From Sinotaia quadrata (lineage: Eukaryota; Mollusca; Gastropoda; Architaenioglossa; Viviparidae): a stretch of DNA of 64,000 nt. The position numbers were made by a program, and so were the translations under genes. The stretch covers positions 38,436,879 through 38,500,878 of the forward strand of contig CM054182.1 of NCBI GenBank assembly GCA_028829895.1, in the 5' to 3' direction. Within the stretch, counting starts at the first letter, position 1. Each line of letters opens with the position of its first letter. This document shows positions 26,228 through 38,381 of the stretch, piece by piece. The notes under the pieces were generated by a model, which was not told the origin of the DNA, searched no databases, and was given only the letters and a program-made list of their open reading frames with translations.

Positions 26228-26510
26228 ACTCTCACTCACTCTCTCTCTGTGTCTGACTGTATCTTTGTTCTATTTCTGTTCAACGATCTACTTTCATAAC
26301 AGACTGGTTTTCCTTTTTATGTCAGAATCGCCCTGAGTCCAACCGGACTTGCATCTATCAAGATGGTGGTTTCTTTTGCATGGTCGAAGTATGACATTAA
26401 AATTTCATCTCTAAGAGCTTGAATCATTTTGTCAAAGGCTTGTTATTCTGGTTCTTTTCATTTCCATAGTGTGCTTTTCTTGGTGAGTTTTCTGAGTGGT
26501 TCTTTAATTG
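25750..26510 (-). pseudogene. Ty3/gypsy pol remnant: RNase H and H2C2-integrase linker
   Basis: Minus-strand continuation of the decayed gypsy element. Translating across several stops gives EPLRKLTKK, AFDKMIQALRDEI, then ILIDASPVGL (RNase H start; the aspartate is retained), EMLAVVF, the DHKPL region, and EKWRLRFMPYEIKLEYRPGK followed by NQSDYISRH, the classic end of gypsy RNase H. VKTKQPIREK is the start of the integrase zinc finger. A GA/CT microsatellite at about 26194-26250 has grown inside the TE-REML codons. Many stops and frameshifts make it non-functional. The integrase core is missing. Confidence 0.88.
26194..26250. repeat. (CT)n microsatellite inside the gypsy RNase H remnant
   Basis: CT run with interspersed CACT. 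On the minus strand it is a GA expansion located within the glutamate-arginine codons of the decayed RNase H. Confidence 0.95.
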
Positions 26511-28244
26511 TTGAGTGTCACAGGAAACGAGGAACAGAAATTATATTTTATTTCATTTTAAAAAACCGCTAACAAAACTAGTTGAAGTAACCCGAGTTTT
26601 GTTATTTTCATATGTAGCATGTGTAACTTCCAGTAACAGTCACCTAAGATCTCTTTAGTAGACAGACGTTCGTGACACAGTGTGTGTTGTTATATCATAT
26701 TGAATATATATATTAGTTTGTGAAGGATATGTATATTGAACAATTGGGACAATTACGCATGACTGGTCACATGTTGTTTACGAGAGAAAAGGCCAGTGCG
26801 CATTAGAAATGACCACAGAAAAACGTGCCGCACGGACAGCACTAAATATCCAAGGGAAAATTGAGTCATGAGGCATGGCTTCTGGAAGTTTTGGAAACCT
26901 TCAGTGAAGCTATATAAGAGGCAAAATGAAGATTTTACTCTCATTGTTGAAAACGTCAATTCGTCTGAAGCCAGTCTAACTTCACGTATGAATTATCTCA
27001 TGTACAGAGATTTCATAAAGGAAAGCTGCAAAAATCTCTTTCCATCCGTTTTCCATCCGTCTGATGCCATATATTGAGTAACGAGGCAAAATTACTTTAG
27101 CAAAGTGGGGAGTTCACTGTCAAGAAAAACCAATGCATGCGACGCTGGTTGTATGCAGTTAATGACAGGAGGGACCAATCATTTTCTCCCCCCTGTCTGA
27201 GTTTGTTTTGACAGTCTATGTCGCAATTGAGAGGCTAGCACCGAGATAGTCTTACAGATATCCGGATTTCTACACTCAATAGGATGCGACGACACATCCC
27301 ACTGGATGACTTCATCCGATAATGCTAAACGTCGTTGGGGTGTCCGTTTCCACGACAACCAAGAAACGACGACAATTATCGAGGCCGACAACAGTCAGCT
27401 AAAGTTCAGATTTCTCCCCAGTGATAATCTGAAAGTGGTGCCTAGATTCTGCAGAATCTTCACCTGTAATGCGACGCCGCAATTGCATGTGTCTTCGCTT
27501 TGAAGTGCCCCTTATAAGTGACGTGTGAGCTTACGTCATCTCCTTGGAACTCTGACATTAATAGTGAGTAATAATTAGCACGGCTAACGCGCACATACTT
27601 AACTCTAGGACTCTCAGAAAATGAACACTATTATATCATTTGTGAAATACAAACTTTAATGTTAAAATTAATGCTTATTTTATATGTGAACTATTGTTAA
27701 AGCGGCCCCATTTGCCGCATAAGAATTGTGTATTTAAACTTTATTTTATATTTTGAATTTTATCATTTTCATCCCCCCTTATTTCCTCACAGAGTGTATG
27801 ACATTGGAAAGTTGAATGTATGATTAATCACTGTGCGAAAGAGTAGTGTCCCTTTTAAATCAGGAAATAAATAACCTGATTTAACCATCTTTCGACTCTC
27901 TTGTTATTCATAGTTGTTTGAGAGGGATGAAAGAATTTGTACTAGTGTTGTGCACCGTTCATCTGTTCGTCCATTTATTCACATTCATGATACTCACTCA
28001 CAACACACACCGCCAATAAAACGTTCCTTGGCATGACACAATAAAACTGGGCCCCACCCAAACATCAATGGTGTATGTCATGTGTGTCTATGTAACAACC
28101 TGACGCGACGTAGTACTGGCATATGTCATACGGGCTTTTCTTGGAGGTGCACCGGAGCAGGCCAAAAATAGACTTCACCCCTTGCATCTCTAACTTCAGC
28201 TCGGGTCGGCTTAACAGTCGACATATCATCACTGTGACATTGAG
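26511..28244 (+). mobile_element. Solo LTR (1724 bp) with perfect 5-bp target duplication
   Basis: The LTR covers 26516-28239. It starts TGTCACAGG and ends CACTGTGACA, so the outer seven bases TGTCACA/TGTGACA form an inverted repeat with TG...CA ends. TTGAG stands directly on both sides (26511-26515 and 28240-28244), a 5-bp target duplication. It interrupts the gypsy pol remnant between HGYS and TIKEPLRKL. A TATATAAG box lies at 26911-26918 and AATAAA signals near 28015 and 28050. The same sequence occurs inverted at 61755-63479. No internal region remains, so recombination between two LTRs removed it. Confidence 0.95.
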
Positions 28245-28249
28245 TATCC

Positions 28250-28860
28250 GTGAATGAACTTTGCTATGTATTGTGTCATCCCGAGGAATATGACTTCAGA
28301 TGCTTTTTTTTTTTTGGTGCCCTTGACTGGATCTGACTGGTTACCTTTTTTCTCCAAATATATGGCCATAGAACTTAAGTTGTTTTACAGATAATTTGCG
28401 CTTGTGTTTGTTGAGTTTAACTCCATTCTCATTCAGTTTTTCCAGTATAGCTCTTAACAAGCTGTCATGCTCTGTTTGATTCTTGCCATGAACAATGATA
28501 TCGTCGGACAAGTTCTTGGATCCAGGAATGTCTACCAGCAGTTTTGAAATTGCATTTTGAAAAATTTCTACTGCTGCATTTACTCCAAACAACAATCTCT
28601 TGTATCATCTCCACCCTACATGTGTTGAAAATGTTGTGATGTATCTGCTTGACTCATCTAATTCAAGCTGGTGATAGGCAACTGTCAGATTCAATTTACT
28701 GAAAACTGTGGAGTTATTTAAATCTTCAGTGAGGTCATCAACTGTTGGCACTGGATGTTTTTCACGATTGACTGCTTTATATTCTTCAAGCATGTCGAGC
28801 AAATGCGTACACGTTTCTTTGGTACCAGTACGATTGGGCTCACCCAAGGTAAAGGACCAT
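28250..28860 (-). pseudogene. Ty3/gypsy pol remnant: reverse transcriptase
   Basis: Translation from 28847 downward gives REKHPVPTVDDLTEDLNNST, VFSKLNL, AYHQLELDE, TTFSTHVG, RLLFGVNAA, then LSDDIIVHG (the catalytic YxDD-type box, here with SDD), VKLNKHKRKL and KFYGHIFGE. These are, in order, the fingers, palm and thumb motifs of gypsy reverse transcriptases of the K02A2.6 type. One stop replaces the codon before the FGV block, and a long A-run and small indels break the frame near 28310. The element is old and inactive. Confidence 0.92.
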
Positions 28861-29160
28861 CAACTTTCTCAATTATGTCAAGATCTTCAAGAGGCTTGAG
28901 CTATTTCTTCACATCTTTTCTGACATGAAATGGAATTCTTCTGTGTTGATGCTATCGGTTGAACATCCTTTTCAATGTGAAGGGTGAATTTCTTGTTTTT
29001 GATTTCTCCATTGAAAAGAGTTCATCAGGGATGGGCACGCTTGCTGAAAACGTGTACTATATGAGTTTAGGAGCCTGTGATGTCGCTTTGCTGAGTAGAT
29101 TACGCGACTCCTTTGTGTCAGTGTTACATATGACATAGAATTGGGTAGTAACTCATTCTC
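28861..29160 (-). pseudogene. Gypsy pol remnant between protease and reverse transcriptase
   Basis: Weakly preserved coding sequence linking protease and RT, with NSFQWRNQK-type and VIYSAKRH segments. Frame-broken; included for continuity of the element. Confidence 0.55.
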
Positions 29161-29440
29161 TTTCACACTGAATCACTGCAGTAAAATGACCAATGCCATA
29201 CGCATATATGTTTGGACATTTCTAGCTTTCGAGACTAAAGTGTCTTGTATGTGGCATGACTGATTATGTTTGGACATTTTTTTCTAGCTTTGGGGACTTC
29301 AGTGACTTGTATGTGGCATGAGTGATTATGTTTGGACATTTCTTTTCTAGCTTTGGGGACTTAAGTGACTTGTATGTTGCATGACTGATATTGTTGACTG
29401 TCGCACCAGTATCTGTCAGGAATCCGACTTCTTTGTTTTG
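29160..29440 (-). pseudogene. Gypsy retropepsin remnant with internal triplication
   Basis: On the minus strand the sequence reads EVGFLTDTGATVNNIS, containing the DTGA catalytic motif of an aspartic protease, followed by HATYKSLKSPKLEKK. The block from HATYKSLKSPKLE through the following C-P-N-I segment occurs three times (about 64-66 bp each) before the frame continues toward the RT. The triplication and the resulting frameshifts destroy the fold. Confidence 0.8.
29206..29392. repeat. About 65-bp tandem triplication inside the protease remnant
   Basis: Three adjacent copies of a unit with TATGTTTGGACATTTCTAGC, GACTT(A/C)AGTGACTTG and TATGTGGCATGA. Confidence 0.9.
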
Positions 29441-29790
29441 TTGTGAACATGTGTTGTTATTCTTGACGTTGATGTGTGTTTGGTTTGAGTGTCAAAATCA
29501 TACTCTGATTCTTTATCAAGTTCATCTTCTACCTGTATATTGTATTCCTTTTCGTCCTCTGCCTGTATAGCATAGTCATCAGATGATTTTACTTTGTCTT
29601 CTATTTTATCATCTTCTCCTTTGATTTGGTGAGCTGTTTTCTTTGAGTTTGAGCGACAAACTTTGGCAAACTGATTCATCTTATGGCAGACTTTGCATTC
29701 CTTTCCTCTTGCTAGGTACATATTGCATGCGGAAATTTGCCACCACAATTTCTACATTGTGTAGATCTACGAATTTGATTTCTGTTTCCT
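29441..29790 (-). pseudogene. Gypsy gag remnant with two zinc knuckles
   Basis: Minus-strand translation gives CRNCGGKFPHAIC and then CKVCHKMNQFAKVC, two CCHC-type knuckles in the arrangement typical of K02A2.6-like gypsy nucleocapsids. An acidic tail follows (EDDKIEDK, AEDEKEYN). One stop separates the knuckles. Nucleocapsid binds the element's RNA in the particle. No upstream capsid sequence or LTR is recognisable. Confidence 0.85.
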
Positions 29791-29886
29791 GTCTCTTAAC
29801 TCTGACCTTGTGCTATATGATATGACCTTTGAGTGTAAGACAAAAATTACAAGTTCAAGAATCGTTTCATTTTGAGCCATTTTATT

Positions 29887-30074
29887 AATCGCTCATTAAG
29901 CTCACATTATGTATTTTCACCGTTATATTTTGTAATCGCTCATTAAGTTCACATGATGTATTTTCACCGTTATATTTTGTAATCGCTCAGTAAGTTGAGA
30001 TGATGTATTTTCACCGTTATATTTTGTAATCGCTCAGTAAGTTGAGATGATGTATTTTCACCGTTATATTTTGT
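29887..30074. repeat. 47-bp tandem repeat, 4 copies
   Basis: Copies start at 29887, 29934, 29981 and 30028 with AATCGCTCA(T/G)TAAG and share TATTTTCACCGTTATATTTT. They lie just outside the gag remnant. Confidence 0.95.
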
Positions 30075-30900
30075 AATTGGTTAGTACGGTGACTAGTTTC
30101 CAAAATTATTGCTCATCACAATCCAAGAATGCGGAACTTTTTAAGGTCATTCAAGAAAAAAAAGAAATTCTTGAAAATTTACCGGTAAAAATTTAGGCCT
30201 ACAGCTGTTTCTAATCTTCCATTTTGCAATTTTTAGGTGTGATGATTAAATTAACAGGCCTATTTATTTATAAATTTTAATGGATATTTTTTTAATTTAT
30301 TTCTTTATTCTTTATTCAAATTTCTTTATTAAGAACAGTTTCATATTTTAATAAATTTGGTTTTGAAATGAATAGGGTAATGGCTAGAAAGATCACTATC
30401 GTTTTTCTCAGGACATATAACTAAAAAAAAATTGGAAGCATTCCTTGGGGTGAACTCTTGTTACATTCACTGCTGTTGTAATTTAATCAGTGCAGATGAC
30501 TATCTAAATATGAAAAGGGGAAAAGACTGATGATAATGAACTAAATGTAGTATAAGCTTAAATATATTTTACCCAGGTGGCTCAACTTATGTTTAATAAT
30601 TTGTTATATTCTGACCACCACCTGCGGTATAAATTAATTTAAAATAAACAAAAGCCAGTCTGCATTAAGGATCTGTCATAACATTTAATGTACTCACTCT
30701 AAATTTACCTTGGGGGTGGGTGGTGGATAAAGAAGTTAATTTATGCTTTGACCCTTTCCTGATATACGAACTGTCAGCACCAACCTATGTAGTGACATTG
30801 TGTGCTTTATGTCATTAATTCTGGTTCAAAAGGATCACATCTCTAGAACTGAAAATAAGTTAAGAAATCATGTTCTTAGAAGTAAAATCCTTTCCAATCT
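30075..30900. other. Intergenic sequence
   Basis: AT-rich; nothing recognised. Confidence 0.4.
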
Positions 30901-31239
30901 TTACAATAAATATTTATGTTCTTTTAACAATATTAATAATATTGTTGATAGGTTTAAATACTCTACATTTAATTGACATGTATGGCAGAGAGGAATGTCT
31001 TTATCACTTCCTTTCGCGTCACACTTGCTGAATGACCTTGTGTGTTGACCAGTAGTTATTGTGTATGTTGTTGCATCTGAGAGAGGGAGAGACCTGTAGC
31101 CATTTTGCGGATAGAGTGAATTCGTTAAAAGCGACCCTTTTTTCTCAGACAGCAGCATGTGACAGTTGTGGTAATTGCTACAGCTGAACATCAGCGTATG
31201 CACCAAGGACATGATATCTGTGGTCTCCACCAGTGCCAA
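30901..31239 (-). CDS. Unassigned ORF, weak resemblance to a CUB-domain start
   Basis: An open frame of 112 codons. The segment CHMLLSEKKGSLLTNSLYP followed by QNGYRSLPL resembles the first strands of CUB domains (C...L...G.L.S..YP..Y), but the second cysteine pair and the aromatic core are not convincingly present. A possible acceptor (TGATGTTCAG) precedes it. It may be an isolated or decayed exon, or a chance ORF. No gene model could be built around it. Confidence 0.15.
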   Translation of the reverse strand: MALVETTDIMSLVHTLMFSCSNYHNCHMLLSEKKGSLLTNSLYPQNGYRSLPLSDATTYTITTGQHTRSFSKCDAKGSDKDIPLCHTCQLNVEYLNLSTILLILLKEHKYLL

Positions 31240-32005
31240 GAATATCTGCAGCCATTTGTGTGTGGTATATCCATGTCCATCCCATCATAATCGCACTTAC
31301 AGCTAATGTTCATTCATTAATAAAGAGTGTGCCACTAGAACCACTGAGTAGTTCATTTTATTTACATCTTCTATCTTGTTTAGAAGTCACGATTTTTGGT
31401 AGGGTGGCTGGGGACATAGAGCTGTTAGACTCTATCTTACATCTATTACGTAATTCATAGTTACTCTGCTGTCCAATACTGTAATTTTTTTTAATGCAGG
31501 GAGAGGAGGGGTGCATTCATACTACCATTTATCGTAAACACCCATTCAACCGGACGTCACATATTTTTTTTAAATTCTGAATAAATGTAACTTTTTAATT
31601 CTATATTATTTTATTTATGTACATGACACAGTGCTTAAAATTAAAAGAAAATATTTACTTTTATGTACTTAATTTGAAATATAAGTTAAAAATGGTCTTT
31701 TTAATTTTGGCAGCCTCATTGGTTAAGCGATAACCCCCAAACTATTTGATATCACAAATATTTCCACATTTCTATGACATTTACATAAAGACAAATTTAT
31801 TATCAGGGAAACAAATCCTATCCTTTCAGATACAAAACTAGAATTTTATGCTCGTGAGCAAAAAAAAAAATATTTTAGTTAACTTAGTATTATTTTATGA
31901 TTTATTACTGAACGATTGTTTCACATAAACTTATTTTTTCATTTTTATTACTTAAATGCAAATTTTAGAATGTAAGTATGACGTTATAAATAATTGTGTG
32001 CGTGT

Positions 32006-32056
<51 letters not shown>

Positions 32057-32920
32057 GGCTTTTTAAGCAGTATTTCTCATGGAAACTGCTGTTTTCGGCC
32101 ACTTCCATTTACTGACCAGTTGTTTGCATCCTCATGTCACCTTGCTTAAACTGTATTATTCAATATCATCAACAAAACGAATGTGTGATTTCAGCAGTTG
32201 GCCCATATTTTTTTTTCAAATTGGCCCATGGCCCATTGAAATTCGTCGACAGAGGACCGATGCGTATTAAAATTTTTTGTAAAATTGTAATGTTTTTAGA
32301 CGGTAGCGTGCTTGATTTAACTGGCTTCTGTTTTACAAAAGAATCTGTTAAGTTTATGTCAGCGTGTGTGTCTTTGTGTGTGTAGTGTTATTCCTTCAAT
32401 ATAGTAGAATTAAAATTAAAGTTAACAAAATTACTTAACATCCCTTTACTATCTTCAGTTCTACGCCATTGCATTGAAAGTAATTTGAGAGACTTCCGGC
32501 TGAGTCAGGTTTGGTGCCAGATGAGCTTGTAAGCTTGATATTTCACTGTACTTCTGCGAGTGAACTCATAAAGCATACGTCAGACTGGATTATAACAGAA
32601 TACATCTTTGAGTGTAATATATGCTTTTTAGTTTGGAAGCTCCAGTTGACCTAAAACAAATGAGGAGACTGTTTGCATTCCAGACTTTTGATGAGCAGAT
32701 TTAAATCACTGGTGAAAGTCTATAACATAAAATTATAAGTTTGATGAAGCCAAGTTCAACATTAAGGAAAATCACCGTGAAAGGGGTTTGAACTTTAGTA
32801 AAAAGGTTCTAGCGTGGAGGTGGACGTATCCACCATTCAGACTTCACCCAAGCGTACTGAATGAGATTAGTTCTAGTAGTATGCACACTGCTAAGATTTA
32901 TACAATATATACTGAGATAC
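31240..32920. other. Intergenic sequence with a GT microsatellite
   Basis: Contains a (TG)n tract at 31995-32055. Overlapping ORFs at 32079-32385 are of low complexity and show no domain. Nothing else recognised. Confidence 0.4.
31995..32055. repeat. (TG)n microsatellite
   Basis: About 60 bp, slightly interrupted at its left side. Confidence 0.97.
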
Positions 32921-32923
32921 AAA

Positions 32924-33165
32924 ATGCATTATATAAAACCTTTAAATTAAATACTTGTATACTTACAACGCATTAGATAAAAACTTTAAATTAAATACTG
33001 AGGTTAGTCTGTATACTCACAACGATTTAGATAAAACCTTTAAATTAAATAATTAGGTTAGCCTGTATACTCACAACACATTACAACTTATCATTTCATG
33101 TGTGTAAATCTTAAGTGTATATACAGTATTTCATGTGTGTAAATCTTAAGTGTACATACAGATTG
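32924..33165. repeat. Two adjacent small tandem repeats
   Basis: About 55-bp units with TTTAAATTAAATA and GTCTGTATACTCACAAC (32924-33080), then two copies of a unit with TTTCATGTGTGTAAATCTTA (33096-33161). Confidence 0.85.
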
Positions 33166-33402
33166 GTACTGCATGATCGACCACAGCAAGAGTTGATAAT
33201 ACTTAATTCACATTTTAGATTTTAATAGTACTCTGTTATCTCTTTTGAATGTCATGAACGCGCATGGGCAGCTTGCCTAGAAGTGAGATGAATAAATTCT
33301 ATTCGTAATCTTCTGTTAGTGGACGCCACAATAGCTCTCATGCTTTTTTAACCAAGTGGTCAATGAAATATATGTTTTGTAGAATTATTCTAGAATATAA
33401 GC

Positions 33403-33405
<3 letters not shown>

Positions 33406-33438
<33 letters not shown>
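33406..33438. repeat. (GA)n microsatellite
   Basis: About 33 bp of GA. Confidence 0.97.
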
Positions 33439-33441
<3 letters not shown>

Positions 33442-34028
33442 GAGAGAGTAATTTGTTCTAAGGACAAGCAATTGTCATGAAGCAAAATAAAACTTTAGAA
33501 AAAATAACTTTGTGTATTTTAATAGTGCCCTACTGAAAACTTTTTCCAAGGACATTTGGAAGACATATGACAGTGAGTGTAATGAGAGAATCAATTTGAA
33601 TTTAAATGACTGATTCAGACAGTGAAGCTGAATTAGGATTTTAAAACTTTGTAATGAATGCTATTTTACATTATTGTGTTTGACACAAATTCATCAGTAA
33701 GTCCATCTACAAACAATATATGTCCCCAAAGGACACGTGTGCAGATTGTGTTATGCTCTGAATAAATGTAAAGATGATAAAGGTAAGACATTAAAAGAGC
33801 CAAAAAAGAAAAAAGAAAACATTGGGGCTGATTTTAATTCTCGGATTAGATAGGGAATACAATTTTTTTTAATATATTGTAAATTACATGCTACTAGAAG
33901 AGAAACAGCTCTTAGTTACTGCAGCATTCTTCCAGATAATTCATCAAACTACTTGCTGCAGAAACTTCACAAAGGTCTGCTGGATCTCTGTAAGAGCCAC
34001 CTCCCACCGAACTTAGCACGCTCCTCCT

Positions 34029-34111
34029 CCATTCTCTCCAATGGCTGTCTACTCACTCAGAATTAAGCACAGGGTCACTGGCTGTCTACTCACTCAGAAT
34101 TAAGCACAGGG
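34029..34111. repeat. About 40-bp tandem duplication
   Basis: GGCTGTCTACTCACTCAGAA plus TTAAGCACAGGGTC occurs twice in succession. Confidence 0.9.
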
Positions 34112-34675
34112 TCTCCTTACTTTGTTATGTTTGACTCCGGCCCGACGTACCTCTCTGACCCCACCCATGTATGCACTCCACTTTGACGTGTGTGCTCTTC
34201 TTTTGAGACCTTTGTCCTTATTGTACCCGACTTGAAAGCGTGAACATATTCTCGCTATTCTTTCTTATATCGGGGTCTTGTCACCTTGAAGGGACTGTCT
34301 TCAGAAGTCAGATTAATCGCACCATACATCCTTTCAAAGACAGTTTTAAATTTTTTTTTCACCTTCACCAGTCTTTACTTTTATGATTTTTATGTATGTT
34401 ATTTTTTGTTTATTTGAAGTGTGTTGTACCTGATATCTGTAATATTCAATTTGTGTGTCAATATTTACTTTCGATTTGTTACTTATTTATTATGCCATGT
34501 ATATGTCAATTATTGTGTACTATTCAACGTTTTATAATATAGTTACATTTCATCTTGTCTTGTAGATTATAAGACGTTTTAGAAAGTTTATTATTAATAT
34601 TGAGCATTCTTCTACTTCCTTCTATTATTTTCAGAGATTTAAAAAAAGCCTGATTATATTATTCACTAGTTCAGC

Positions 34676-34812
34676 TTTGAACTTTTTCTATTCAGATACT
34701 ACTGAACTTAACTGATATTAATTTTTATCTAGAGTCCAGTGAAGAACTTATTCTATTCAGATACTACTGAACTTAACTGATATTAATTCATATCCGGAGT
34801 CCATTGAATAAC
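34676..34812. repeat. About 66-bp tandem duplication
   Basis: Two copies of a unit with CTATTCAGATACTACTGAAC and TTAACTGATATTAATT. Confidence 0.9.
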
Positions 34813-35299
34813 TTGTTTAGAATTACTTCGTAGACAAAGTCTGGGTACTTGTAATGTTCCAGTACAGGATTAACTCAGAAGATGAGAAAATAATATTAAG
34901 AAACATGTAATATATCTCAATGTAATAGAAAATAATTTATAAAAAATGTAAAATAATCTCAATGGAATAGAAAATAACAGTCCATAGGCAGTTTTAATTT
35001 CACCCACCCAAACCCAGATAAAACTGCAACAGTTAGTTAGAATTTAAAAAAAAAAAAAAACTTACTAAAGCCAACCTTCGAATCTATATCTTCAAATAAA
35101 TCTCAGTATCTGAAGTCCACAATTTTGTCATTCCTTTACAACAAAGTTAAACTAACTAGTCTACTCGTCCGGCCAGTAATTCTACAAATCATTTAAAAAT
35201 AAATATTTTGTTTATTTAAGATTAGAAAATAAAAGTGAGATAAATAAAATATAATGCAATGAAACTGACGTTCGTTTCTTATATGCAAACAGAAAAGAA

Positions 35300-35660
35300 A
35301 ATAAACAGTGCAAAAGTGTGGGAGTGTGGAGCTGGGCAGGACAGGACAGGTCACGTGACTGAATTTTTATTTTTAAAACCACACTCGTAGTACGCGCGTC
35401 AGCCAGCGAATCGGGCCAAGTAATACGGGTGTGCCTGAAATACCAAGGAGCAAAAGGGCGTAAGCCAGCGCAGGCACTTTCTTAGATTTTCGTTAGCACA
35501 CTTCTTATATCGATCCTAAACTTTTGAATATTTTCTGTAAAAGCAAAGATATTTACATACGTGATGCTAGTTTCTCGTGAGTCCCTAAACAGTAGCCACG
35601 CCCGACTTTTACAACTCAGCAAAGACAAGGAGTCAGAACGTGGGGTAAAAGTTGAATTCC
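35300..35660. promoter_or_regulatory. CpG-enriched segment, possible orphan promoter
   Basis: Contains GTCACGTGAC (an E-box palindrome), TAGTACGCGCGTCAGCC and CCAGCGAATCGGGCC within AT-rich surroundings. No TATA box or adjoining ORF can be tied to it. It may equally be a decayed mobile element. Confidence 0.15.
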
Positions 35661-36499
35661 CTTAAACTGATTTTAAAATAAAATTAGATGTGAGATTAAT
35701 GTGAACACTATATTAAATCGTGACGACATTGGGTAGGGAAATAAAATGAACGCCAACCTCTAGTAAAAATATTCTGTTTGACCAAAAGGGTTACATTTAA
35801 TTGCAAATGTGCAAACAGTTGGGAATATGCGCGCGAGCGTGTGTTTATTTATTAGAAATATAGAAGTAGTCATTTCACACAGAAGCTTTCCCATCGTTTG
35901 ATGAAAAGAGGATTATTTTTGTATTCATTTCAATACGTCAATACTTATTTCCTCGACTGTAAACGAAATTGCATGCCAGAGGAACGAGAACATTTGTGGT
36001 TGAAAAATTATGGCTGTTACAACTGGACTTAATGAAACACTAAGATCAAATATAAATTTTCAAAGATAATATGCTCCTTTTGCGAGTGACATTAAGAGTC
36101 ATGCCTGGCTAACTCACTTTGAAATGATAAGGTGAATGGTTATTATATAAACTATTTTACAAGTGAATTTTTCAGGAATGTCAACTCCATGAAATCATAA
36201 TGATACGCGACCCAGTCTTTTGTTGTCTTTTCTTTTCCTTAAGCTAAGGAACAATCTTGTAGCTAATTCCCACCACCACCACCACCATGACGTAAACATA
36301 ATGCGTCATTTCAAGTGCACTGTATGAATGTTTAGAAAAATGAGAATTTAGGAACAATAGTTTATTTCACATTCAATTAGAAAATAACAAATGAAGCTTG
36401 AATTACCACAACAAACATAAAATAGCTTAAAAATAAGCATTGGTGTGTCTATAGGCCTATGAATTACCCTATAAGCATGAAAAATAGGCACCCATCCAT

Positions 36500-36544
36500 T
36501 TATCTATCTATCTATCTATCTGTCTGTCTATCTATCTATCTATC
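36500..36544. repeat. (TATC)n microsatellite
   Basis: About 11 tetranucleotide units with TGTC variants. Confidence 0.97.
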
Positions 36545-36899
36545 GCCTACTGACAGGTCATACAGAAACTTTCAACTTTCAGTTTCTCTTAACATTTCAG
36601 TTAATCGCATATTCCCATACTTTTTCTTTAAATTATTGCCCAGTTCATACCAGCTTGATCACATGACTGGGTTTGGTATTTAGCAACAACCAATATTACC
36701 AGATAAAGTTGAGTATAATTATATAAAATGTGTACAGCACTGTTTGCAGTTGTACAGCACTTGAGCAGCGAGCACTGAAAGAGAACGCCCGGACATTGTT
36801 TTGCACATTGCACACTTTCTGTGTCCATTGAGACACGTTGATACACCATTTATAGACAAACAATGTCAACAAGTAGCTAGCTGTATCTAAGAGTACGAC

Positions 36900-37420
36900 C
36901 AAAAGCTGTGAAAGTATTTGCCAAGCAAACAACTTCCCACACAACGCTCCGCGGCCATTACTGAGCGCGCTCGTTACCTGCTAGGGCTTGACATAGATTG
37001 CAAACACAATGCACTGTCCGCCAGGCCAGGGCGTGAATTACCGGTAGTTTTAGTTCGTGATGACGCAGTTTAAAAGCATATTTATATAACCAGTGTGCTA
37101 GGGACGGTAAGACATTATTGAACTCTCTTGCCTTCCTCGTATGTATTGCTTTGTTCAATTTCTGCCTTGTCTTCAATGAAATTTCTTACGTCGCTCAAGG
37201 CGGGCCGCTTCCGTGAGAGACCATACTAAAATGTCGCTGAGCTGGATTATAATGGCAAACTCAATCACAAAACACGCCAGTCGTTAAATCGAAGTAACGA
37301 CTCTCATTACAACGCCCTGTCCTACTCGTACTGTTAGTGGCTCCTACAACAGTATTTCGTACACGTAGACTTCCAACAACCGACTGATGGACCCTTTACT
37401 TAGCTCGACGAACCAAAGGC
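36900..37420. other. CpG-enriched segment without a recognisable gene
   Basis: Contains CGCTCCGCGGCCATTACTGA, GAGCGCGCTCG and GGCGGGCCGC. The sequence is more GC-rich than average. ORFs in it have no domain. Possible promoter or decayed element. Confidence 0.2.
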
Positions 37421-37724
37421 ATTTTAATTAGTACTTTGGGATATATTGTGATTAATCAAAGACAGAATTATCCGTCGATTGTTTTGATCCAGTCTTGGGG
37501 TCTTGCAAGAAAGAGGACATCAACCCTTTCTCATAATGATATAGTGTTTATTAAAAACAAACAACAAATCTTTTTCAGCGCATCGGCCATCGCTTGCTTA
37601 TTTCACATTTGCGAATCGGAAACGTAAAGCGTTTTATAGGATTTATATTGCGTTCACTTTATTAAAGGATATTAATTTCTGTACTAATTATATAAAATGT
37701 TCATAAACAAAAATTCACGCAAAG

Positions 37725-38230
37725 AGCCAAAACAACTCATACAACAAACAACTCAAACTACAACCAAAACAACTGCTACAAAGTACAACTAAAAGAGTCT
37801 ATACAAACTACAACAAAAAACAACTCATTCAAACTACAACAAAAACAGCCCATACAAACTACAACAAAAAACAACTCATTCAAACTACAACAAAAACAGC
37901 CCATACAAACTACAACAAAAAACAACTCATTCAAACTACAACAAAAACAGCCCTTACAAACTACAACAAAAACAGCCCTTACAAACTACAACAAAAACAG
38001 CCCTTACAAACTACAACAAAAAGAACTCTTGCAATCTACGAAATAAACAGCCCATACAAACTAGAACAAATTTACTGCCCATAGAAACTACAACCAAATC
38101 AACACATACAAATTACAATAAAAACATCCATACACTCTACAACAAAAACAACTCATACAAACAAAAAGTCATACAAACTACAACAAAAAGCAGCGCAAAC
38201 AAACCACAATTAAAGCAACTCATACATACA
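37725..38230. repeat. Degenerate minisatellite of ACAAACTACAACAAAAACA units
   Basis: Units of 25-27 bp such as CATACAAACTACAACAAAAA followed by CAGCC or CAACTC alternate over about 500 bp. In the centre they form a higher-order pair. Confidence 0.93.
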
Positions 38231-38381
38231 AATAATATTTACTTGATCTTTTTAAATAAACCATTTATTATTGTACAACATAAATGATGAGTTAACCACT
38301 AACAAAATCTTTTACTGAAACACAATTGATTCACACAATTTGCAATATGGTACACAAGTTCATAAATGAAACGAAATCAGG

